A stretch of DNA of 64,000 nucleotides. It comes from Terana coerulea. Its lineage: Eukaryota > Basidiomycota > Agaricomycetes > Polyporales > Phanerochaetaceae. Below the pieces are notes generated by a model, which had not been told where the DNA came from, did not search any database, and saw only the letters and a list, made by a program, of their open reading frames with translations. The stretch spans positions 1-64,000 of the forward strand of contig JAKOGH010000721.1 in the NCBI GenBank assembly GCA_024811115.1, given 5' to 3'. The translations under genes were made by a program, and so were the position numbers. Below, piece after piece: positions 58,059-64,000 of the stretch. Position 1 is the stretch's first letter; every line of letters begins with the position of its first letter.

Positions 58059-61000
58059 TCATCTTAGGCGGCTGGGCGTGCTGGGGCGCGAGTGGAAAGC
58101 AGAAGCTCCCGACGCGGTGTTCATATAACGAGGGGTTGAGTACCCAGATCTGGAACCTGGCAGCATGCCAGGCGACCAGTAGGGAGAGTCGACAGGCGTT
58201 GCGGGACGTGAGTTCTGTCGTGATTGGGTCGATACGCGGTAGCTGCTGTAGTTGTTTAGGATGCCAACGATATCTTGCGTGAGGAAGTCGAGCTCCTTGA
58301 TTTCGGCGCTGGACAAGGGCTGGTCTGCGACGTTATCGTCGTCCTCGTCGCCCGATTCGTCCTCTTTACCCTCCAAACGAGGCACGAACCTCTTCGCTCG
58401 TAACTTCGTGATGCCTTGGAACACGCGAAGCATGCAGGACTCCATCATGACCTTCAGGCGCTCTATATCGTCCATGACCTCCACGTTTCCGACAATTGCC
58501 AGCCACTCGTCGCAGTCGAGACCTCTTTGAGTGACCTCGAGGCGATGAGCACCGAACAGGATGTAAGTCAAAGGATCCAAGCGCGTCGTGCCAACCAACA
58601 GCTTCTGGGCGTTCGACGTGGCCCCGGCTGCGGATAGGTTCTGACGTTTCTCGGCGTATGCAAGTATCTGCTTCTCCATCCGAGGGCCTTCGTTGTCCTC
58701 TTTCTCCGAGCGCCTGCGGTGGTTAACACTGGAAGGGTGAGTGAAGACGGCCTGAACGTAAAGTGAGGTCAGAATACCGTATGTCGAACAAGTTGTGCTC
58801 AATGCCTACCTTATCCTGTTGTGTGCGGTAGAATGTGCCATGTGTCCTGATAGCAAATTTCGGTTGTAAGCCGAGAGCGATGAGAGCGGCGAGTACAGGA
58901 AGGGAATCGCCGTTACGGTCCAGTTCCTGTGGGACGCTCAGCTCGCCTCTACCCCTCGGCCTGCTGGCGTTCACAGATCCACCCGCGGATACCTCGATGA
59001 CGCCAATGTCATACAGTGACTGCAGGATATGTCCCTTGATCTTCTGGATCATCAGCAGCGTCGGCTTCGAAAGGAAGTTGTCCACACAGAACCGATTGGC
59101 AGAGACGTACTCTCCTCTCGACTGCATCGACCACCACTGGTTGTACGCGCGCAAAGTGGCCAAAGGATCGGAACGGAATTCCTCGGGCGAGAACGAGTTC
59201 TTGCGACGCGCTGCTTCGTCCTTCAGGTGCATCGGGGACATGAATGGATCACGGTTGGTCAAGATGGCGGCAAGTGAAAGAGCTTGGTCCAGACAGCGGA
59301 AGAAGCTACCAAAGAGAATGAGTCTGCCCATCTGGGCATCTATCGGCAGCTGAAGGAGCACACGACCAAGAGATGTGAGAGCCTTCTTTTCGTCTAGTGC
59401 GCCAACCATCTGCAACAAATTCATCGCGGCCTCAACCCGCTCGGCATCAGGTGGCTCGATGGTATTGGCCAAGACCTCTTCGACACTCATTCCAGGGAAG
59501 TTGAGAGCCTTAACGTGCATGACGATGTTACTCAGGTCTACACGCTTCATCTCAACTGTCTGGTGAGGGTGGAGGTTGTCTGCTCGCTGACGGCCAAGGA
59601 TACCATAGTACTCTCCGGGACGATGTCGGCCTCCACGACCTGCTCTCTGGTTTAGGTTGGAGGAGCCTACCCAGGCGGAGACAAGAGACGATATGTGACG
59701 CTCTGGATCGTATCGGTTCTCCTTGACCTTAGCGGTGTCGACTACGTAGACCACATCAGGAATAGTGACCGAGGTTTCGGCGATGTTGGTGGCAAGGATG
59801 ATACGGCGTTGGCCAGCCGGAGGTGGATCGAATATGACCTGCTGCTCTGCGAGCGGAACAGTGGAATGAAGACAATGGATGCTGTAGTTGCCGGAGTTCA
59901 AGTTGATGCCGATCGACCCTTTGGGCTGCTGGAGGGCTCGCTGCACGCCGACGATGTCGTCCCAGCCGGGCAAGAACACCAGCACGTGGCCGTCATCGGT
60001 TTTACGGAGAACATGGGAGATGGTGAGTGCAACAAGGGGATATGGTATGTCGAGATCGTCCGTTCGGTCTGCGGTCTGCGAATAACGAGCACGGATATGG
60101 GCTAATGCAGGGATACTTGGGATGTTAGGGCCGAGCTCTCGAGCGAGGTACTTCTGAACGCCATCGTCGCTGAATACCCATGATGTCTCCCGCTCCTGCG
60201 CAACTTGGGACACGAAGTCGTCCAGGAAATGCTTCTGTACGGGGAACGAGCGACCGGGGATGTCGATGATACTCGCAGGCTTGCCTTGCTCATCTGGGAA
60301 GTATTCCTGGAAGAGCTTAGGGTCAATGGTTGCGCTCATGAGAATCACCTTGATAGGTTTCCCCCTGGCTTTGCGATCTGCGATTAACCGCTTGAGTACG
60401 ACCAAGAGAAGGTCTGTGTCGACGTCTCGTTCATGGACTTCATCCACGACGATATGGGTGACGTCGTCCAAACTTCTGCTGCGAGCCGAACCGCCCTCCT
60501 CGAGCGCAGATTGCATCCGCTTCAAGAATATACCGGTCGTGCAGAAGGTAACGCTGCCGTGCTCTTCTGGTAGCTTAGCCTCAAACCGTACTTGGTATCC
60601 AATCGACCTCCCGGCAGTTTCGCCTCTCTCCGCAGCAACACGTTGCGCCACACTGATAGCAGCAATACGACGAGGTTGAGTGCAGACGATGTTGCACTTC
60701 GCACCATTTCCTTTATCGATCCAATCGTCAAGGAGGAGCTGGGGGATCTGAGTTGTTTTACCCGAACCCGTAGCCGCCATGCAGATAGTGACTTCATGCT
60801 TCTCGACGTGCGACAGGAGGTCCTCAGCTTTCGTATAGACAGGGAGTGCAGCGCGGGTGGCGCGCATTTTCTCCATCGCGGGATCCTCGAGGTACCGCTT
60901 CCGCCTCTCGGCGAGAATTTTCGACTTTTGGCTGAGCATGTCTTCCGAGATGTGCCGACGAGAAGGAGTGACATATTTAGCGACTGGCGGCGCCACGTCC

Positions 61001-62293
61001 ATTGTGCTGGGGTCATCGCTACCGGTCATGAGCGACTTCACCCTCGGTCGATTCTTGTACAGTGTACTCTTCCTGATGTCGGAGCAGAGATCTTGGATCT
61101 GATCCTCGACGCGCTGGTTAACCTGGAAATACACCGGACCAGCCATACCCAAGTCCTTGCCACTCTTCGCGTCGGAGACGAATTTCTTCCACAGTTCGGG
61201 GTCGCAGCTCTCGAGGTACTGCGTGACATCGATATAACAAGTGATGTTCGCCGACTTCTTATTTGGTCCGGAGCCCATTCCAATTTTACGACCGCCGACC
61301 GTCATGACGGCCTCCCAGTTGTTGGTGCCTCTGCCGCGTAGTTCCGTGCACTCGACGTCAGGTTTACCGAATCCGAACCTCCGGCAATAATAATCCATGA
61401 ACTGCCGAGCTTTCTCGTAGTCAACGACGGTGCTATCGGACAGTTTGACCTCTTGAGGCGACTGCTTGACCAGATCGGACTTCTTCTTATCAAGCTAAAA
61501 GTGGTAGGCACGTTAACTGGTGATTTTTATTTCGGGCGTACATACTCACCAGATCTAGTGCATCTAATTGATACAGAGCTGACAACGCAGCTAGCTTCTC
61601 AGCATCTTTCCGCAACAAATGGTCTCCTATAGCCACAACCTGCTCATGGCCCTCCGGACTGTCCAAAGTTGCAGTGACCCTACGAGGGGCGGTCAGGAAC
61701 ATTCAAACATTCGATATGGACATCTCACACCTCCACATCAGACCGGAGGGTCCCACCACCTGCTGAGCCTGATATTCCGGCATTTTCCCAGTGAAAGCAC
61801 TGTAGTAATTGGCCACGGGCGATTTCGCATTGATCAGCCATTCTGACTTCACCGGTTTCTTGGCATATGTCTTCTTAATGTAAGCATCGTCGTATATTGG
61901 TCCTTCGAGAACAGGTTTCTTGTTGGGTTTCCGTTGCGACTTTCCCTTGTTAGATCCTCGGAAACTGTCATGAGCTCGCGCGCTCTGTCTCCCGGCACTC
62001 ACTCCCGGGCGGAGCGCGAACGACGCGGAGGCGTATCCTTGCGTCTGCGTGCTGTCGACTTTTGGTGCCTTGCTAGGGCGCTGAGGCTGGCCTTCCGCCG
62101 AAGCAGAGGAGAGACCTCCGGCGGCCTGTTGGTGCATGGAGGCGGTTTGGGATGGTCGGCTGAAAGGGTGACCTTGCTGGCTGTATGGACGCTTCAGAGA
62201 GCTGCCAGAGGACGCAGCATGGGTGGAGCTGTGGGACGGAGGTGGTTGCATGAGGAGGCCTCGCCTATACCGTAGCACAAATGCAAAGCGCAT
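58059..62293 (-). CDS. DExH-box RNA helicase with dsRBD-like modules (DHX9/DHX36 group)
   Basis: ATP-dependent RNA helicase of the DEAH/RHA family. The longest start is the ATG at 62293 (MRFAFVLRYRRGLLM); 62251 (MQPPPSHSSTHAASS) is an equally good start. After a Gln/Ser/Lys-rich N-terminus come two dsRBD-like modules: NYYSAFTGKMPEYQAQQVVG...AALSALYQLDA, and RQFMDYYCRRFGFGKPDVEC followed by NNWEAVMTVGGRKIGMG. The helicase core has motif I ATGSGKTTQIPQ, Ia TQPRRIAA, II DEVHERD (Val instead of Ala), III SATI, then LVFLPGWDDI, ATNIAETSVTIPDVVYVVD and QRAGRGGR. HA2 and OB-fold domains follow (LLQMVGALDEKKALTSLGR, FAIRTHGTFYRTQQDKAVFT, HPSSVN). A Ser/Arg-rich C-terminal tail ends TPSRLR with a stop at 58059-58061. 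About 1,330 residues. RNA target unknown. Confidence 0.9.
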
Positions 62294-62926
62294 AAGAGTA
62301 CCTCTGGTATCTGTGAAGAGAAATCGTCAGGATATGCGTCTCACATGGCGTGACACAATAGGCGCACCAAGAGCTGCGAGATCCCCTTGACTTCACAATC
62401 CACCGTGCAAAGTGTTGGCCAGGCTATTGAGCAGATGTGGCTCTGTATGTACCGTCGAGAAACCGACAGCAATTGGCTTGGAGAGAGCAGGTAAACAAGA
62501 CGGCCCCGGAGACGGAGAGTGGAAGGAAGTTTCAAGCCACTTTCGGGCGCTAGGTCTCACATGCACTTTTCGGCGCTCCTCCGCCGTACATCACGCATAT
62601 CGTAGTCTCCCTGAGGCAGACAGCGAACACAGCGGGTCAACCTGCACTCTGCGCTACGGATACTCTGTTATGCATACCTCACCGCACCACATATACAGTA
62701 TACTTGCTGCGGGAAGTATGCGCCTTCAAGTGGACCGTAAATAGCACAACGTCGAGAACAACAGCCCTCAGCAACATATGGGAAGCGTGACTGGTAGGCC
62801 ATGTAAACACCATTGCGCGAATCGCTTTAAAGCGAAGATTCGCATGGATGCTGAGGTAGAGACCCTCGTATTGAACAGTTGGGCTATAGTACATCAGGTT
62901 CGTTTAACAGTGCTACAACCTCAAGT
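62294..62926. other. Region between helicase start and JAC1 end
   Basis: 633 bp with short ORFs only. Contains the helicase promoter and the JAC1 3' UTR. No RNA gene or repeat seen. Confidence 0.4.
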
Positions 62927-63800
62927 CTAGTGGTCATGTGCACGATCTGGCCAAGCTTCCGCTGCACCACCGATGCCTTGGAGGTACTTGAGTTTGATGG
63001 CTCCGTTCTTTACGGCTTCCCAGTCTTTGGCGGCCACGGCAGACGAAATCTCGGGTAATACCTCGTCAATCTTTTCTATGCCGACAGTCAACATCGTTTG
63101 CGCCTTAGAACATAGACACAGCACACCTTGGTTCACCGCACGGATCTGATCGACTTGCTCATGGCTCTCTGCACTTTCGAGCTCCTCCCGCGCCTCCATC
63201 ACCTCCATGATGAGCTCAGGGTCATCGAGGCTGTCTGTCTCATTGACTTCAATACCTTCCAGCTTTAGGATATACTCTGCTCTGGCGTGCGGATTTAGCA
63301 GGGTGCTATACGCCTTGTTAACAAGCCCTGATAGCTCGGCTGCGAGTTCTTGGACCTATTTATAAGAAAAAGGAATATTGAGCGTATGTTTAGGGCATAA
63401 GCTATTTGACTCAACGTACGTTGCCTCGCGCTGACCATTTGTCGGGATGAATAATTCGCTGCAGGTCCCTGAACCTGTTCTTAAGTTCCTTGGGATCGAC
63501 ATCGAACCGGTTAGACGTAGCCGTCATGCCCAGAATATCATAGAAGGTTGTGGCCGCAGTCGGTTTCGTGATATAGAGGCATTGCGGGCAAACAGGGAGG
63601 GGTGTCGGTAGTGGGGCCGAGCAGGATGGACACGACTTGGTACCGGACGACGGTGACGCACTCAAATATCTACGAGCGTATGGTTGCGCGAGCTGCAACG
63701 GTATGAGGGCTCGGATTTGTGCGCATGGGCGAGAACGCGAGGGTGTGATTCCTGCTCGAAGCCTTGCGGCGGTCGTCGCGGTCACGGTCAAGTGGAACAT
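62927..63800 (-). CDS. JAC1: Mitochondrial Fe-S cluster co-chaperone HscB/Jac1 with N-terminal zinc motif
   Basis: J-protein that brings the scaffold ISCU/Isu1 to mitochondrial Hsp70 for Fe-S cluster transfer. Two exons, 63800-63420 and 63355-62927, give 269 residues; the intron is 64 nt. The N-terminus (MFHLTVTATTAARLRAGITP) looks like a mitochondrial presequence. CPSC and CPQC pairs follow (about residues 58-75). The J domain contains TTFYDILGMTATSNRFDVDP, KNRFRDLQRIIHPDKWSARG with the HPD motif, and SGLVNKAYSTLLNPHARAEY. The C-terminal helical HSCB domain reads YILKLEGIEVNETDSLDDPE, LIMEVMEAREELESAESHEQ and ends GGAAEAWPDRAHDH. The ATG is the first in frame and starts the presequence. Divergent from the next gene by only 87 bp. 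Confidence 0.93.
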
Positions 63801-63887
63801 GGTGGTAGTCAGAGCGTGACGTCACGCTCTCCCGGATATGAAGGTTCCAACCCTAGCGTAGGGCTCTACTTCACTGCTAATTCCATC
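63801..63887. promoter_or_regulatory. Very short divergent promoter of JAC1 and the edge gene
   Basis: 87 bp between two outward ATGs. Contains TGACGTCACG (about 63819-63828), a palindromic CRE/ATF-type core, on the JAC1 side. Bidirectional use is inference from the spacing. Confidence 0.45.
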
Positions 63888-64000
63888 ATGACCTCTCAAG
63901 CTGAAGCTGGCCCTTCTACCACTATACCCCCACCCACACATATTGAAAGAAATGCGTTGACAGTCGAAGACCTTGCCAGGCTTCGCCCACCCAAGAGACG
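63888..64000 (+). CDS. 5' end of an unidentified gene (cut by the window edge)
   Basis: An open frame starts at the ATG at 63888 (context CATCATGACC): MTSQAEAGPSTTIPPPTHIE, then RNALTVEDLARLRPPKR up to the edge. Codon use and composition look real, but too little is visible to name a family. Confidence 0.5.
   Translation, partial: MTSQAEAGPSTTIPPPTHIERNALTVEDLARLRPPKR

Noticed and set aside
1..64000. CRISPR array, prophage, operon or biosynthetic cluster
   Set aside because: The gene content, introns and presequences are eukaryotic; no regular spacer repeats and no cluster of tailoring enzymes around the lone FAD oxidase.

Overview
The window is nuclear DNA of a filamentous fungus, most likely an Agaricomycete (Basidiomycota). 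Its genes are dense, intron-rich and read from both strands. Introns are mostly 48-70 nt with GT...AG ends, intergenic spacers are short, and serine/proline-rich tails follow conserved domains. The gene set (DCP2, HSP104, VPS13, AP-2 alpha, a NIPA-type Mg transporter, a DENN protein, JAC1) is typical eukaryotic housekeeping. The degenerate LTR elements and the fungal TPR family at the left edge also fit. I cannot fix genus or species from sequence alone.

Layout. 1-5.7 kb is a repeat-rich left edge. A decayed Ty3/gypsy chromovirus-like element carries a chromodomain and a dUTPase remnant and ends in an LTR. It abuts a truncated, inverted Ty1/copia gag with a candidate LTR. Two relics of a TPR gene family follow; the second is split by a 477-bp non-autonomous hAT-like element with 35-bp perfect terminal inverted repeats and an 8-bp target duplication. 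From 6 kb rightward the DNA is genic: DCP2 (+), a secreted FAD-dependent oxidase (-), a 3.3-kb gene-poor stretch, an Ime2/RCK-type kinase (+), complex I NDUFS6 (-) head-to-head with HSP104 (+), an unknown protein (-), a NIPA/DUF803 transporter (+), a tripartite DENN protein (+), the 11.6-kb VPS13 gene (-), a small unknown gene (+), a fatty-acid elongase (+), a PH/C2/RasGAP protein (+), AP-2 alpha adaptin (-), a doubtful small gene (-), a DExH helicase with dsRBD-like modules (-), JAC1/HSCB (-), and the 5' end of one more gene (+) at the right edge.

The genes are independent transcription units, but some themes recur: membrane traffic and lipid handling (VPS13, DENN, AP-2, elongase), small-GTPase control (DENN, RasGAP), mRNA fate (DCP2, the helicase), and mitochondrial Fe-S/complex I biology (JAC1, NDUFS6).

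Main points for follow-up: (i) the hAT-like element with a reconstructable empty site; (ii) the dUTPase domain in a chromovirus-like element; (iii) a 6-nt microexon that supplies part of the zinc motif of NDUFS6; (iv) at least thirteen single-base frame breaks, nearly all in short homopolymer runs, in otherwise conserved genes, which look like assembly errors and would corrupt automatic gene models. I found no sign of a wholly new system such as a defence island or a biosynthetic cluster.
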